Source: Spirodela intermedia
Lineage: Eukaryota > Streptophyta > Magnoliopsida > Alismatales > Araceae
DNA: 64,000 bases
Reading direction: 5' to 3'
Assembly: GCA_902729315.2 (NCBI GenBank)
Contig: LR746278.1
Span: 4,877,911-4,941,910, forward strand
Both the position numbers and the translations under genes were made by a program. Within the stretch, counting starts at the first letter, position 1, and each line of letters opens with the position of its first letter. Below, piece by piece: positions 12,235-29,100 of the stretch. Below the pieces are notes generated by a model that was not told the DNA's origin, made no database searches, and saw nothing but the letters and a program-made list of their open reading frames with translations.

Positions 12235-13392
12235 CGCTCTATCACTCCCTCGCTTTCCCTCCCAGAGTGGTTTTCCGGCCATAGACTGATCGCCGCGAAG
12301 GGCTGAGACCCGGTCTCCCATCTGTTTCTTTAGCTCCAGTTACCCTCCTCTCCCCCGCCCACGAGTGGAAGCTGACCCACCCACTCTTCCACCGCCTTTA
12401 GAGTGGCGTTGACTGACTATGGCCCAGCGATTCTGAACCTGTGCCTGGGTGAGTAGGGTAGAATTAGAAGGCTCACCCGCTCTATCTGTTCCCGCCACCC
12501 TTATGTCAAGTTGACCCTTGCCTGATAATGGGCTGTGCTGGTCTAAATCGGGCCAGGCCCAAATATTGCCTCGCAACGGAGATATTTATAGATATATATA
12601 GAGAGAGAGGCCGGTCGTCGTGTAAGTATGACCTTCTGGCTTAGCCCTATCAGAAGGCCCGGAAATGAACTGGGCGGTGCCATTCGAGGTGACCATTCGG
12701 TAAGAATAGGGAAAATCATTAAAGGTTGACTTAAGGTACGAAGATGAGACCGGAAACCAACTTGGTATTCTCCTCATCTTCGATGCTTCTCTCCGGTCAA
12801 GGGAATACGCGGCGGAGATTGTACACCTGCAGATAACAAATCCATGAAGGATGGGCGGACGAGGAGATTCCTCTGGTTCGACTGTTCTCCGGGAAGAAGA
12901 AGAAGCTTGAGCCAGGGCGGACGATGCGCAACGGTGAGAGCCGCCCCCCCCCCCGCAAGCTGGGTAATCTTTGTTCTGCACTGAAACATCAACGGAATCT
13001 CTCCTCCATGGGACGGCCGCAAGGGAGCCGAAGCCGTTTCGACTTGAGCTCACATGCGCAGGACGAGAAATGCTAGAGGAAGAGGGTGATTGCCTTTTCA
13101 AAAGCCAGTCAACGGGAAGAATGGTGATGGGTTGTGCTCTTCCCCACCGTAGCTGAGGAGCCCTCTTTGTTGACATTCTGGCACTGGTGGGCGAATCTCG
13201 TCCTCTAATTGCCCAAGGGGAAAGCTCTAAGCAAGTTCATGGTGGACGATAGCTTCAAAGAGGGAATATAGTTTGAGGCCTACCCCGGTAGGGATTCGTT
13301 GAGAAGGGTCCTCGAGAATTCCCGAGAGCTCGAGTAGGAAGGGGACGACGGTCCGGGTAGACGAGATTATGTGATACTGAGGAAGAGGGAAG
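11453..13392. other. Upstream region of the intact receptor kinase, with CT microsatellite
   Basis: A (TC)n microsatellite lies at about 12204-12231. A 196-codon minus-strand frame (12586-13176) and several shorter ones occur in GC-rich DNA. One patch of the 196-codon frame faintly recalls an S-locus glycoprotein segment but lacks its cysteines, so I do not call a gene. No convincing TATA box could be tied to the kinase gene. The region presumably holds its promoter and 5' UTR. Confidence 0.4.
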
Positions 13393-16576
<3,184 letters not shown>

Positions 16577-17501
16577 GATGCAACGTGTTCCTTGTCGAAC
16601 GATATAGCTCCTATTTTTTGTTCGCTTTTTTTTCCCTACAAGTGCTTAATCTTCACTGATCTAAATGAGTTCTCAGAGATGTCGTAACACTGATTTCTAA
16701 AGTCTCATCTCCCCCGGGGCACTACAGAAAAATACTATCGCCTGTGCTCCGGCGCCTACGGTATAATTTTTCACACAGACACCAATAATAGCTTAAAATA
16801 ATTCTCCTACTCTAAGAAATATCATTGGAAATTACAAAATTATTGATTTGCAAAACATGATTATCCTAAAGTTAGTGAGGAAGAAGAACTACCTTTTCAA
16901 CGTCAAGGGTTGCCAATCCAACATATATTCAAAATGACAACCCAAGTAGCAAAATAAACAACGCTACTAGAATGGTGACAGTTTTAGTTTCTTGGATTTG
17001 TTTTTTATCCACCCTTGCAACCATCTTGACTTAGAAATAGTTCGTCTCTTCAGTTATCACAATGAGGAGGTTGAAACTACACTATATCTTTATCCTTGAA
17101 GATAGGAGAGCATGCATCAGATCACTAGAACCTGAGTCAAGACTTAGGTTGTATGGCATCTTTTTACCTTTTCGTGCTCATTTTCTCTATCTTTATATGT
17201 TTTGAGAAAAATCTGAGTTTCCCTCGCATTGTTGTTGACTTGTCAAAGTGGATATCGCGATCCCAATTTTGAGGGAACATCCAATGAAAGATAAGGCGCG
17301 TCCCGACTAACTAACCAACTCATATCCGTTTCTCTCTCTTTCTCTGCCTCTATTTCTCCAGTATGAAAAGGGTAGGGACATAAGAAACGTGATGAGTGGC
17401 TTCTTCATATGGAACGTAGAAAATTGGGATGTGAGAACGTAGAAAAATATGGAACGCACTGTGTAGGGGAAGAAGGGAATTCCTACTTCTTCAAACATTT
17501 T

Positions 17502-17539
<38 letters not shown>

Positions 17540-20500
17540 GCACACACAAACACATTTAAGAGGCAAGAGAGGAGAGGAGAGGAAGATCATGAACCGCGAG
17601 TGATTCCTCAACTTCTTTTGGTGGATGTGTCTTTCAATAGTGAAAGGTTTATTTTGAAGAGTAATATTTGTTCAACATCCAGTTAATGAAAGAGATATAG
17701 TCGTCTTGTAAGGTTCTCTTTTTGTCTGTACATCTACATAAATAAATCTCTTTACCTCTCTGTTCAGACATAGTAGGATTTCTCTAAACCACATAAATGC
17801 TGATTCATCATTTCTTCATGATTTTTCATTTGTATTCGATCCTGTCATATCCATTTATTTGTTTGTGATTCTTTGGGCACATCTTTACTTTGTGGGTAAC
17901 ATATCTTGTGATTCGTCTGTAGGCATTTGTACTCCTTTGTTTTCCACAACACATCCATTGTGTGTGTGTGCCTGGTTATAATGTGAGATTGGATGTAAAA
18001 GATGATACCTACCAGTGATCATAAATCATAAAGTCATTACATATATGAATCATCAAGAAAATTTCTATAGAGAATATGAAAACTAAAAGAAATGTCATAA
18101 ATTTTGAATCAATTTATAAGCTGTTGGGATTGTGGAAACTGATATCTTATTGGGCCATTTTGGGTTCTAATGGTGTTTGTGGCGACTATACATTTCATCT
18201 GAGTCAACAAGGAAATTATGATTTTCAGAGACAAAGACGTCCTGTGTCCTCTCAAACTTTTACCCCAATCATTTATTTAAGATGATGGTGCACCATCCTC
18301 TCATGTAATTAGGGCATGCGAAGGCTCGTTACTGCTGGAGGGTTTCAGAGACGATCTCTGGAGGAATCTTGATCTGTGTGCGACCATTGACTTAGGAGGT
18401 TCCTCTGAACATGAACCACATAAATCCGGCTTGTTCCTTGTTTTTTTTCCTCCCTCCCTTTTCTCTCATGTGTCTTTTGCATCAGATTTCTGTGGTACTG
18501 GTTTGTGAAGTAGGGTAGGGATTTCGAAGATAATCCAATTAATTCAACAGGTATAAGCTAAATAAATTCTTAACCAATAAAACATGCACTGATTTCTCAA
18601 GGAGAAAATAATTCCATCCAAGAATTAGGGGCACCATATGTTTGGCTTAAAAAGAGGGCATGACAATCAGTCTGATGATTCCATGGAGTGGTTGTAAATT
18701 TCAATTACAATATATGATTCCTCATGCGGACATCAACTCTTGTGAATCATTCAATTTCCAAAGACTTTTTTTGCTGCACAAGTGGATAAAAAAGTTGTGG
18801 TCAGCTGTGTACAAAAAGGTACAAGTAATGAGTTTTACGAGTGGAGGAGAATGGAAAAATAGGGGGAGAGAGAGAGAGAGAGGTGGGAAGGACAGGGTGG
18901 GCAAAGCCAGAGGACGTGTGGTTGACAAGAAGAGGAAAACTAGGAATGATGGTTTTTTGTGCAAGGTGGATCAAGGCCTCTTGTTGATGACTTTTTTAAA
19001 GCCGTTAATTACCCATGGTCCTAATCTCAATCTATTCTCTTCGTCATTATTCATGAATTAATCTTGATTATTTCAGGTCTTCATATAGTGTCATTGTGAC
19101 CAACTAGAAATTGTTATCAAATGATAGGCTGGTAAGGTTGATAGAAAGTTACACTATGTGACCAAGGAGATAAAAAAATCGTGAAGTTCTTCAATTGATG
19201 GTAAAATAGTACTAAGAGACCCACATGGGTAGGTTACTCTTCTTTCAGTCATGAGTTCATTAGGATAGTCTTATGATGAAAGTGATATTGTCATTGGGTG
19301 AAGGTTGACCTACATTGATTCTCTCCCCATATCGTCCTTGGCCATCATGCTGGCATCAAGCGGTTTCTTCAAATCAAGACTCTTGTTAGAGCAAAAGCCT
19401 AAAATGGATTTGTGGAACACTACTCACTTGATTCAGACGACTTGAAGTAAGAAAGAAGAAAAAGATCAACTCACAGAGAAAGCAGTAACACTGAGGTCAG
19501 CCTCCTACATTAACAAGTGATGATGAAAGCTCCACTATATAAAATAGCAATACATAATAACTCTCACCAAGAACCCAGGGAACAAGTCCTTGAACCTGAC
19601 CTTCCAAGCACTCATCACCCAATAAGAGGTCTCCCCTTAGAACCTTTCCCAAGTTTTCTCTAATGGGATGAACAAATGAGGAGATGGGGCCTTTGCAACT
19701 AGATCCCCCTCGATAGATGTGCCCTCAACCATTCAACATGGTCAATCAGGCAATTTCTTCTTCCATCAACTTGAAATGTTTTGGCTGTTATCGGCTGTTT
19801 CCAGTTCACCCAGTGCAACCACAAATAGGCCATTCCAACCGTGAGAATCAGTTCAGAAATGAACTACTTTTCCCTCACTGAGGAGGATGGAGGAGGAAGA
19901 CCATGGTCCATCTTTCCATGCTCGAATCTCCTCTCCATTTTCAGGGGAGAGCCCTCCAAACGCTTCCTCATTTTTACTCTAACTAGCCACAATCTGGGGC
20001 AATTAGGAATCTCATCACGCCCTTGTTCTTTTTGCTCCATAATAGAAGAACATACGACTAGCAAACTTCCCACCCACACGAATCATCTGGTTCACCAATC
20101 TGACGCCTGATTTGTGGCTCCATTGTGAACTGTCATTTGATCTACCTGCTATTGATGTAGATCCACTCTATGAGCCCTGATCCGAAAAGTTATGGGGAGT
20201 AATAGATACTTAATGGCAATTTTATAAGGAAGTTGATTTTGTACCTGTACCGCACACATACACACTCCCTCCTCTTTATCTTTGTTGGTACAACCATCTT
20301 GTGGAAATACTCCGCTTCTCTATCTACTAGCTTTTTTCTTTACGTTTCCTACCACACACAAAATTATAGATTTTTATCTTTTATAGAAAACTAAAAATAT
20401 GTGATGTAATATAAAAGAATTTCATGGATTTTGTCAACTTTGCCTAGTGAGACTTTAATTACATTTTCTTTCTATGTCAAAGCATATTTTTGTGGAGTTA

Positions 20501-21456
20501 TTCTGAAATGCTTGAAACTAATATGGAACTCGTTACTAATTTATGGCCTAGTTACAAGGGTATTTGCAAAAGAACACAAATTTTAATTTAATAACATAAA
20601 ACATTGTTTTTTAAAAGAATTGGTGAAAGAATCAATTCTAGTTTATCCACATTAGTTCCCCCCTATGAATCTCACATAAAACTCCAGCCAGCAGTCTCTG
20701 GGCTCTCTCCACCTTAGAAGGTCTCCCATTTGTAAGAAAATATTCTAGAGAGGTTTCTGTCACTTCTAATAGTGGGCTGCAGAGTCCTACTAGTTGCCAC
20801 AAAATGATACTTCTCTACCAACCATCAACAACTATGATTGTTAGGCTGCAGGATGAGAAATTGATGGGCCACTAACTGCTCTCCACATTCCTCAGTGGAA
20901 ACAATCAAACAGACGCCCTCATCCTCTGCTTGTTCCACCTCCCTATGCAGCCACATCGCCAAACAATTGAAGAGATCGCTAGAAGACTTCATCTGATAAG
21001 CCACTTACGATTATTTAAAGGCCTTGGAAGATGAAGAGAGGGGTGTGGAAAGTCTGGAGTGTGGGGTCACTTGAAGAGTCTCAGTTTTATCATTTCTTCC
21101 TTTTCCTTCAGGGTATTGTCCTCTCGAATGATAACTTGTGTTCTATTTCTCTCTCTCCCTCCCCCTATTAGTGAGCACAATTGACTCTCTCTCTCTCTTT
21201 CTGTGTCCTACTCAATTACTGTGTTCCCTAGTTATTTTTTCTTCTATTTTTGTAAGAGTCTCTCAGAAGACTAAAAGCCTGCATCACATGTTCATCACCA
21301 TTTACTGTAGCTGGAGCTGTTGACTTCTTATTTTACTCTTAGTTACTGTTCACAGATGATAGTGACCTCTTGTTTCCTCTCTCGCACTTCATTATCCCCA
21401 ACCCTCCTGTCTCTCTCCATTCATTATTATCACTATTCTCATAAGACCTACCAATT
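16577..21456. other. Long intergenic stretch, no supported gene
   Basis: Short frames only, none with family resemblance. A GA-rich patch lies near 18868-18885. The part from about 20640 to 21450 immediately precedes a gypsy-like primer-binding site at 21457 and may be its LTR, but no second copy is present to confirm this. Confidence 0.4.
17504..17536. repeat. (TC)n microsatellite
   Basis: About 16 uninterrupted TC units, followed by CACACACAAACACA. Confidence 0.95.
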
Positions 21457-22003
21457 TGGTGTCAAAGCCCTATGATTCCATGGCACTCCAGCAACCCGAC
21501 TCGAGAATAGATGGCATGGAAAAAGATCTTGATGACCTTTGTAGCAGCTCTGTCACCTTTTTAGAACTCAAATCACAGATAGAACAATGCTTCAATCTGC
21601 TGGATAAATGATTTGTCACCACCGAAGGTCCTCTCACAAATCCACCAATCTTTGACCCAACTCTCAACATGTTTTGACAGCTTTCTTGCTTCCATTCTTT
21701 CCCACTCCTCCACACCCACTTGAGAGGGACAATGATTGGATGCATGACGAGTGCTTTGCCCTAGACATTAGATCCTCCTTCCAACCATCTTCGAGGATTG
21801 GTCCTTACTACTTGCTGTCTTGAACTATCAATTTTTTCTAGTTCAAACCCCCAAGAATGATTTTATCATGCAAAATTATTCTTTTTCTTGCATCTTCATT
21901 CTAATGTGGAGAAAATTATCATGACTGACATCAACTTCAATGAGGAAGCACTATTCTAATTTCACTAGGTTGAGCATCATACTTCTTTCTCTTAATGACT
22001 CGA
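21457..22003 (+). mobile_element. Gypsy-type gag 5' relic with primer-binding site
   Basis: TGGTGTCAAAGCC (21457-21469) is a two-mismatch form of the initiator-Met tRNA primer-binding site. A frame follows from an ATG at 21479-21481. It carries a coiled-coil-like MEKDLDDLCSSSVTFLELKS segment, like the start of many gypsy gag proteins, but soon meets stops. The relic is cut at 22004 by LTR-A. Confidence 0.5.
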
Positions 22004-22647
22004 TGATAAGTCTTCATTATCATGAGTTAATATTAATTAATAATATAGTTTTAGCCTTAACTCATGATAAATAGATTTATATTTGTGTTAAATTATGAAA
22101 AGTAGTTTTTAGTTTGTTAATATAAATTTTTGACTAATATATAATTTTAAGTAAACTTATATAAATCTTAATTATTTTTTTTAAAAAAAATATATAGAAA
22201 AATAAAAAGACAGAAAAAAGGGAGAACCCACCAACCAGTCGAGCATGCAAGTAGGTCGGAAGCACAATTTGGTGGAGCCGCAAGCAAGGGCTCGAGCAGC
22301 TAAGGACAAACTGACAAGGGACATGTGTGCGTCACTCCCCTTCCACGTCACTGGTGGCCAACTAAGTGTGGGGTAAGAAGTGGTCATACACACATGAGAA
22401 AGGAACTCATTGATTACCAAATCTCGTATTACTATATATCCACCTCAAAATTCAACATATCACCGATGTAAGACTAAATCAATGGTCACAACCTCCTCAG
22501 AAGGTTTTTATAATTTTAATACCTAAAATATCTTTGTTTATTAGAAGGAGATACCCTTATGAAGTAACTTTATAAAGGTATTCATGTACTTATTTCACTC
22601 TCTCTCACGAGTGACTAATGAGGGTTCAAATCCTACCAAAAAAAAAA
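22004..22647 (+). mobile_element. LTR-A copy, first half (split by the chromovirus)
   Basis: Starts TGATAAGTCTTCATTATCAT, the terminus shared by all LTR-A copies, and follows the family through the conserved GTCGGAAGC, CCTTCCACGTCAC and GGTTCAAATCC landmarks. It stops abruptly at an A-run, where the chromovirus LTR begins. The continuation is found 15.6 kb away at 38225. Confidence 0.88.
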
Positions 22648-24683
22648 TGATGCAGTACGGGATGAGAACCTTTGTACCTGATCAATGAAACTCGAGACCT
22701 GGGATGGGGTAGTTGGACCAATCCGATAAGAATGTCTGGATCCTAGACTCTAGGTCTGACCACATAACCTAAGTACAGACAGGTGTACTAGTATACATGA
22801 TCAACCCAGGACAACCTAGGAAAATAGTAGACGATGGTAAGTGTGAGGCCCTCTCAGTCCACGTCCGGACAGACAATGGAACTGTCATTGTGAGGTAGCT
22901 TAGGGCTGCAACTCACGAATGGTGACGAATCTAGCGCAGCGTCGGAAGTCACGATCAGATAAACGTCCTATCCTGTCTACGTTCTCCTGATGGCGGTGGA
23001 GACAAGCCAAGAAAACCCTTCGAGAAATAATTAAACTTAAGAGGAAGGGGTACGGAGCTAACCTTCGGGGCTGCATAGCCCGGCAGGTCGTGACAGAGCA
23101 GAGATTTGACGAAGGTAGAGCGTCTGGTGAAAAGTGATGCTCAACGTCGACAGTCAGTCCTGGTCGAGAGTCGCAGAAGTGGCCGTCTAAAGGTGAGGCA
23201 CGGTCGATGTGGGCGTGGGCCCGCTGGTGGGCCAAAGGGCACACTAGCAGGCGTGGGCCCGATGGTGGGCCAAAGGGCACGCTAGCGGGCGTGGGCCCGC
23301 TGGTGGGCCGAAGGGCACGCTAGCGGGCGCGCGCGGCAAGCCGCGCGGCGTGCCCAAGGGCACGCGGGCAGTGGCGCCGGGTGAGCGCGCGGGCCGTAGG
23401 AGCCGGCGCGCGGGGCGCGCGTGGCGGCAGCGCTTCGGCGGGAAGGCCGAGCGTCTGCGGCGCTTCGGCAGGAATCCCGAGCGTCAGCGGCGCTTCGGCG
23501 GGAATGCCGAGCGTCGGCGGCGCTTCGGCGGGAAGGCCGAGCGTCAGCGGCGCTGGAAACGGCGCGACGGCGGCGGGGAATCGTCGGGAAACTCCGGCAG
23601 GGCCTGTGAGGAGCTGGGACTGGACCTGGCTCGTCGACACGGCATCAGAGTCTCTCCCGACGTCGGCGGCAAGTTGGCATTCGTCGGCGAACGGCCAGCG
23701 ACTGGGCGGAGCGGCGGAGGACGGCCCCGGCGAGTTTATGGTGGAGTTCCGGAGGAAGAGGCGGCAGTCGAACCAGGAGTCGAGAGACTCCGGCGGAGTG
23801 CTCGGCGACGGCTCGTAGGGAGGCGAAGCGAGTCCCTTTCGTCACGACGGCGTGACGGGGTTCCAGCAGAGGCAGCGGCGGTTGCAGTGGCAACCGCGAC
23901 CGTTTCGTCCGGTGACGGCGGCGATCTCACTGGCGGCAAGGGGATGTCCGGCGGCGGCCGTGGTCTCAGGCGGCGGCGGGGCTTCTCCGGCAGCAGCGTC
24001 ACGAGGAACGAAGTCCTCGGGGTATCGACGACCTTCCTCTCCCTCCTTCCTTCCCTATCCTAGGTCACGAAAGGGGTATCTCACAAAACGATAATTTCTT
24101 ACAAAATGCGGCGCTCTTCTTGAGGGGGGGTCCTACCTCCCCTTATATGGGGCCCATAAGTGGGCTAAGGGGAGGTGGGCCCACTTGAGGCCCTCAAGCC
24201 CATAAGCCACAAAAGGCTACAAAAGGGGCTTATTGGGCCTCTTAAAGAGAGACCCAATAAGCTCCCCTAAAAGGAGAAAGAGGAGGGCCCTCTTACGGTG
24301 CTTAAGTGAGCCTCAAATGAAGACCCAAATAAGCCCCAAATGAGGACCAAAAGGAAAGACACATAGGTCCCCCCCTTAGGGTTTTAATTGGGCCTCAAAA
24401 GAGAGACCCAATAAAACCCTAAAGAAAGGGAGACACAAACAACAACACACACATAGAATTGGGCCCGCTAACACACAAATGTGAGGCCCAACAAGTCAAC
24501 ATGAAAATACAAAGAAAGATAAGGGTGAGCTCGAGCTCGTCGTCGTCGTGGAGGTGGAATGTCATTGTCCCGAAGGACTAGGCCGTGTAGCGAAAGCTAG
24601 GCCCATTCGTCTTCGCGTGTCGATCAGGCTGAACTCAGACTACTAGTAACTCCTGAGCTGATGGAGACAGGTCATGCTCGCCA
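22648..24683 (-). mobile_element. Chromovirus 3' LTR, about 2.0 kb
   Basis: Begins TGATGCAGTAC and ends CTCGCCA on the plus strand, giving TG...CA termini on both strands. It matches 30278-30454 and 36559-38224. A minus-strand TATA-like element, CATATAAGG (about 24150), sits upstream of the very GC-rich leader, fitting a U3-R-U5 order. Long frames on either strand (for example 23350-24063 plus) recur in the other LTR copy and are by-products of the GC-rich, 30-bp-periodic sequence. Confidence 0.85.
23432..23551. repeat. 30-bp tandem repeat, four units (3' LTR)
   Basis: Four units beginning GCTTCGGCGGGAAGGCCGAG with variants at a few positions, ending where CGCTGGAAACGG starts. The homologous array at 37040-37219 has six units. 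Confidence 0.95.
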
Positions 24684-24689
24684 TCAATC

Positions 24690-26130
24690 CTCCCGGGGTC
24701 GAAAGAATTTGACTCTGACGAGTTGGCAAGTGGGGAAGGCAGGGGCTCCAGCAGGTCTGGTCATAGTCGCTCTAGGTCCGCCTCTAAAATCCAAGCATCA
24801 TCCTCCGACAGGCGACCCTACCAACATACTAGGAATCTCCGCGAAACTCCGTCTCCTATAAAGTCAATTACCTCCCGAAGAATCTCCTTGACTCGCTCGT
24901 GCCAATCAGGTGGTAAAATGGGGGGAGTGGACTCCATGGCAAACTCTCTCTTAGAGAAGGGGCCAGTAGATGAGGGCTCGATGTCAGATGAAAGAGGTGG
25001 GGCTTGGTGCGACGCCAAATCCACCACATTGAATGTGGAGCTAATCCCCCATGAAGGAGGGATGCCGATGACATAGGCGTTCTCGCCTATCTGGGAAAGA
25101 ACACGAAATGGGCCGGCGCTATGAGTGTGAAGCTTCGTAGCAGAGCCAAGAGCGTAATGCTCGGGCCTCATCCTCACCATAACTTGGTCTCCCACCTGGA
25201 AGATCTAGGGTTGACGATGCATATCGGTAGCCTGCTTGTACAATGCATTCTGACTCTGTATCTTATCGTGGATGTCCTGATGCAACTGACTAACATGCTG
25301 GGCGAATGCGACACCATCCTCAGAAACTCTAACATGAGGGTCCAGGGGTACTAGATCTAGGGGCTTACGTGGTGCTAAGCCGTGTGCGATCTCGAAGGGG
25401 CTCATGCTAGTGGTACGGGTGGTCAAGGAGTTATAGGTAGACTCGGCGCGTGGTATGATCAGATCCCAAGTGGTCAAGCTCTCGCCGAGTAATGACCGAA
25501 GTAGATTGCCCAAGCTACGATTGATGACCTCAGTCTGGCCGTCAATCTGTGGATGGTAAGCAGTGGAGAACTTAAGCTTAGTCCCAAGTAAACTCCAAAG
25601 AGTCCTTCAAAAGTGGCTGGTAAACCGTACATCACGGTCTGAGACTATGGACTTGGGTAGTCCTTGAAGGTGCACAATCTCTCTAAGGTAGAGGCTAGCA
25701 ACCTTGGAGGCGTTAGAGATTTTCGAACATGGCACGAAGTGTGCCATCTTTGAAAACCAATCGACGACCACCATGATCGAGTCATGTCATCGTGTAGTGC
25801 GCGGAAGTCCCAAAACGAAGTCCATGCTGACGTCGTCTCATGGGTGGATTGGCACTAGAAGTGGCGTGTAGAGTCCAGCATTCTTCTTTACCTGCTTGGC
25901 GAGTGCGCACACTCGACATTGAGCGACAATGTTCCCTACATCGCGCTTGAGGGTCGGCCAGTAGAACTAGTACTCAACCACTGCGATGGTCTTATCACGA
26001 CCAAAATGACAGGATAGACCTCCTACGTGACATTCCCAAGTGAGGAAGTCACGGGGGGATGTGCTTGGAACGCATAGTCTGCTCCTAAAGAACAGACATT
26101 CGTTGACCACAAGTCCTTATGATCTCGAGA
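24690..26130 (-). pseudogene. Chromovirus integrase with C-terminal chromodomain-like segment
   Basis: On the minus strand the zinc-binding N-terminus (CHVGGLSCHFGRDK and CRVCALAK, about 26070-25890) is followed by the catalytic core (SMDFVLGLPR, SDRDV) and INRSLGNLLRSLLGESLTTW, where a functional core carries TEVINRSLGNLLR. Then come a linker and GDQVMVRM, and the tail RRFLVCW...DDAWILEADL at about 24730-24850. That tail resembles the chromodomain that targets chromovirus integration to heterochromatin. Stop codons interrupt the core several times, so no product is expected. Reverse transcriptase should precede it but is deleted. Confidence 0.82.
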
Positions 26131-26189
26131 TGGACCATCCAAAAGTGCTCGTACCTTAAGTGGCACCTAACATTGTCGACAGATAGATA

Positions 26190-29100
26190 GTGCGGTGGCG
26201 TCTATGCACGATACATCGTAAGGGGCTGGATGGCTAATAATACTCAGCCCTGCCCTCTGCAAGACCTAGTCTGACACGGCATTGATGCAACTGCCGTTGT
26301 CCACGATCACCTTGCATGCGTGTCCGTTGATCTTCACATAGGTGTAGAAGATCGACGTGCGAAGGGAATTGTCTATCGTAGGTGAAGATGTGGGCATAGT
26401 CATCCTCGGTGCCGGGATGATCTCTCTAACTACCGTGGTGTCTGGCTGTGGTGCAGGAACCGCGTCTCAAGATGGATGCTGAACAGCGATGCTGACCAGT
26501 CCCCTTGAAGACGTGCTCGTCGATGAGGTAGCGAGAGAGGCAATCTCAGCTGCTGGTATAGTGGCTGGCCGGATCTGAATGTAGCCAATCAAATCAGGGG
26601 TGTCATCACACTCCTCGGCCAAACCCTCATCAGCAATGTAGACATCATCACCTACGGGGACGTCATCCTCATGTGAACCACTACCCAATTCTTCGATCTC
26701 TATGAGGAGATTCAAAGATGGGTATTGGCTCATCTAGTGCCCCTTACCCTTACACTTGAAATAAGTGATATGGGCTTGGGATGCAGCCGTAGCATGGTCG
26801 GATGCGTCGGCTGGTGGCGGACGCAGGGGTGGTGCAGACCCTATTGATGTCGCCGGTGTAATCCATCCGTTCCCTATGCTAGTATGCATCGGTGCTGTCG
26901 TCAGTGTCTGTGCAGATCGCATGGACATGATCTTTATGGTGAGCGGAGGTGGGGTGAACTGTGTCCTCAGCGGGTCGCTCCATATGCTCTACTATGCGGT
27001 AGGCCTCGTCTACTTCAAACGGGTTACTTTTCAGCAACTCATTTCGAAGCCGCGGACTAAGTCTGTGGGTGAAAATACCCAAAACCACACGTGAGTCCTC
27101 GACAAAGTGACACCTCATGCGGCACTCCTCAAAAGCCTGAACGTAGTCTTGGACGAGCATCTTGCCTTGTCAAAGGTCTAATAGCATCGACTCGTACTGT
27201 CGAGGAACATACTTGTTCCTCAAGCATGATGCCATATCAACCCATGATGTGATGGGCTGCCCTCGTCGGTGTGCCGCATAGCTCTTGTTCTCCTAAAAGA
27301 TCTTGGCCTATCCGCCAAGTCTCATCTCCGCATACTCCCTACATAAATCATCATCCATGCGTTACCACCGAAAATAGGAGTTCAAACTAGACTCCCAATC
27401 TATGAAGTCCTTGGGCTCATGGGAGCCGTCAAAGACTGCCACATTGGCACGCACACTTTTCAGTATGCGGGCCTTGTGATCCTCACGTTGCCTATCCCGA
27501 TCATCCAATCAATCGGCCCTATGGTCACCACCAAAGTCACGGTGGGGAGGACTCGGGTAACGCCCTTGATCATAGTAACGATCCTGGTGGGCGTCTTGGG
27601 GTGCTCGATGAAAGTCCGGAGCACGCTGGTAGTCGCGGTAGGAATCATCACGATCTCGTGGCTGACGCTCTGCTCGCCGATCGAGCTCCTCTCATCGGGA
27701 AGGGTCAGCTCTATAACCCAAAAGTCTCTCCTGTCGTGTCCCTGGTCACGTCCGTGGGGTCGATAGTCCTCGTAGTGGGGTCGGGGTGGTGGTGGTGGCA
27801 GGCGTGAGAGATCGTCCCTACGAGCAGGGTAGACCGGCTCGCGGCAATCATAAGTATCCTGTGGCCAACGACCGCCCAATCGATTGTGGCCATCATCGCG
27901 ACGAAGATTCCCTCGACGATGATTGTGATCGAGGTACTAGTGATCATATGGATCACTATAGGGGCTCACGGGCCGGTGGGGCTCACAATGCTCCTGATAT
28001 GTCTGTGTAACAGGCGGTGCGGTCGGTGGTGCGACTGGATATGCAACTGGCGGTGGAGCCGATGGTGGTGGGCCATGAGCTGCGGCTACAAAGGTAGCTC
28101 ACTCCAGATGCTCAATAGCCTGGGTCATTGATAAGTCTTGATTATCATGAGTTAATAATTAGTAAATAATATAGTTTTAGCCTTAACTCGTGATAAATAG
28201 ACTTATATTTGTGTTAAAGTGTGAAAAGTGGTTTTCAGTTGACTAATGTGATTTTTTGGGTAATTATGTGATTTTATACGACTTTATATGAGTTTTACAG
28301 TCTTACTTTTGAGATAAATGAAGAAAAAGAAATAAAACTGAAATATTGCAAAATGAGGGGGACCTGCCGGCCAGCCGGGCCCGCAAGCGGGTCGGAAGCT
28401 CAGTCAGGGAATAGCCGCGAGTAGGGGCTCGAGCGGCTTGGACTGATAGGGGCACGAGTGCGCCCACTCCCCTTCCACGTCACCGGTGGCCAGCCGGCTG
28501 TGGGGCAAGGAGTGGTCGTACACGCGAGAGAAGGAACTTTATTGCTTAAAAATGTAACATTACTTTATATTCACCTGAAAAATCGGCACACAACCGATGT
28601 GAGACTAAACCCGCGTCACACCTTCCTCAGAAGGGGCGGACAACCGGCGCGGGTTCGAATCCTCCCAGAGTCAAAATTCATATATTTTTATCTGATTATC
28701 GCGACTTTCCTGCAGATCGCCGGTGAAGGATTAAGCAACTAGAATCGCTGGATCATCGGCGAAAATCTCGTCAACGCGATTCGCGGAGCATTGCTACTAA
28801 AATTGCTGAACGATTCGCGATAAAAGGATTGCAAATCCATCGAGTAAATCATCTCCGATTGATCGACGAACAAGCCGTCGTTGGAAAGAGGACGATCCGC
28901 CAGGAGACGAGTCGCCACCTCCTGAGAGCGTACCAGATGCGATGAAGAGCCTCCTCTTACTGTGCGGACCTGAGGATGAAGCTCCCTGACATGCGCCCCA
29001 CCTCCATCCAACTCCTCTCCGTCAGGTGACAGCCGCCAGAGAGCCGCAAAGTCGCCGTTTTTCCGCTCCGCCGGGTGACAGCCGCCGGAGACGACTCGGC

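Noticed and set aside
12586-13176. 196-codon minus-strand frame upstream of the receptor kinase
   Set aside because: Low-complexity Ser/Arg-rich translation, no family match, overlapping open frames on both strands in GC-rich DNA.
19841-20110. 89-codon frame in the 16.6-21.4 kb interval
   Set aside because: No family resemblance, no upstream promoter signs, and an overlapping antisense frame.
23432-23551. CRISPR-like array
   Set aside because: Units are contiguous with no spacers. It is an ordinary tandem repeat in plant nuclear DNA.
23350-24063. 237-codon plus-strand frame with repeated FGGKAERQRR decapeptides, and its 250-codon twin at 36979-37731
   Set aside because: Both lie in LTRs transcribed from the other strand. 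The frames exist because of GC-rich sequence and the 30-bp array, and all neighbouring frames are open too.
28640-28680. Possible tRNA gene in LTR-A
   Set aside because: A B-box-like word alone. No acceptor stem, A box or anticodon arm could be built.
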